The position numbers were made by a program, and so were the translations under genes. Below are positions 63,253-64,000 of a stretch of DNA of 64,000 nucleotides, in pieces (within the stretch, counting starts at the first letter, position 1; each line of letters starts with the position of its first letter). The stretch is from the NCBI RefSeq assembly GCF_003945595.2, contig NW_024103874.1, forward strand, positions 1,994,001 through 2,058,000, read 5' to 3'. The notes beneath the pieces are model-generated. The model was not told the origin of the DNA. It made no database searches and saw nothing but the letters and a program-made list of their open reading frames with translations. This DNA is from Pipra filicauda. Its lineage: Eukaryota; Chordata; Aves; Passeriformes; Pipridae.

Positions 63253-64000
63253 ACATTTCCTGTCTTAGCATCAGAATTAATCGGCAGTTTCATCTGATAT
63301 GCTGTTGCCTCACACTATAATAAACTCCAAAACTTGTACCTGCCACAGGAAAAGTTTGTTCTCAGGAATTAGCAAAGGTATTTGTAGAGTAACTGAAGCT
63401 GGGCAGCATTTAACTGCAGTTTCTCCACTGCCACAGAAAACAATACACGTTGGGTGAGTCACACCTGGGTTTTGAAGACTGAGTTTCTGCTCAAATTCCC
63501 CAGAACCAGGGAACCTGAAGCAATAGTTTTGCAGATTTCTGGAAAAGTACTATGACTGTTGCATCCTGAAACTGCTAAAGAAAGGAATTCTGCCTTACTT
63601 TTAGAGCATCTTTTATTTATAGTGTTCAGCCTGAAGATGCAGAGGAAGCAAGTTGAGGAGGAATGGTTCTCACGTAAAAGGACAATTGTACCACTGCAAA
63701 ATTGCATGTGACCCAATTCAGAGCACAAGGCAAAGACAGCTGAGATGGCAAATTCACAATCTGAACACTGTGGAGATTTTCCTGAAGGTAAAAGAAAGAA
63801 TGAGACAGAAGGAAAGACGGAGAGAAAAAGAAAATGAATGAAATTACTTGAGTGAATGCTAATAATGAAGTATTGAGATAGATCTTCACTTTAACTAGGA
63901 ACACATGTTGAAAATTCCCATCTTAGCTGTTCATAGCAGCTGAACACCCAAAATCCTAAGTACAACCAAGTTTATGTAATACCACTTATTTAGTCAGATA
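63253..64000. other. Unique non-coding DNA, no gene recognised
   Basis: A purine-rich tract with AAAG/GAGA-type repeats lies at 63786-63840. No recognisable coding or repeat sequence occurs in the remainder. Confidence 0.6.

Overview
This window looks like nuclear DNA from a bird. The strongest evidence is a set of CR1 LINE copies. Three copies carry the characteristic avian CR1 3' end: 26235-26500 (+), 28768-29030 (-) and 41858-42118 (-). A fourth (33105-33250, +) joins a CR1 reverse-transcriptase fragment directly to a CR1 3' terminus. A fifth, much older CR1-like tail lies at 63180-63252. A short stretch at 25914-25965 resembles a segment common in avian endogenous-retrovirus LTRs. The base composition (moderately AT-rich, CpG-poor), frequent poly-A, poly-T and purine runs, and lack of any operon structure fit a vertebrate intergenic or long intronic region. 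The species cannot be named from this sequence; a songbird is possible but unproven.

I recognise no protein-coding gene, tRNA, rRNA or known small RNA. The open frames present are mostly of the size expected by chance. The only protein similarity I can defend is to CR1 ORF2, inside two of the LINE fragments. A few longer or compositionally odd frames (1825-2055, 22213-22686, 34547-35032, 44217-44855) and a few splice-bracketed open segments (2402-2535, 11221-11297, 25122-25328, 38647-38757, 60637-60763) are listed as unproven candidates. They could be exons of a non-coding RNA or of a gene whose other exons lie outside the window, or they could be chance.

Layout: 1-10070 is unique non-coding DNA with small low-complexity tracts. 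10071-10315 is a clean 29-bp minisatellite of about 8.4 copies. 10316-25913 is unique DNA with AT-rich, TAAT-rich blocks that look like conserved non-coding elements. 25914-33250 holds most of the mobile-element debris: one LTR-like scrap and three CR1 fragments. 33251-41857 is unique. 41858-42118 is the clearest CR1 copy. 42119-64000 is unique DNA containing a 16-bp POU-octamer palindrome (43054-43069), a 25-bp minisatellite remnant (44564-44622), two adjacent hairpins sharing bases (50173-50218) and a tiny CpG-dense spot with a NotI site (about 52419-52490).

No genes can be shown to work together here. The content is repeats, possible regulatory DNA and candidate exons. I did not find a convincing new biological system.
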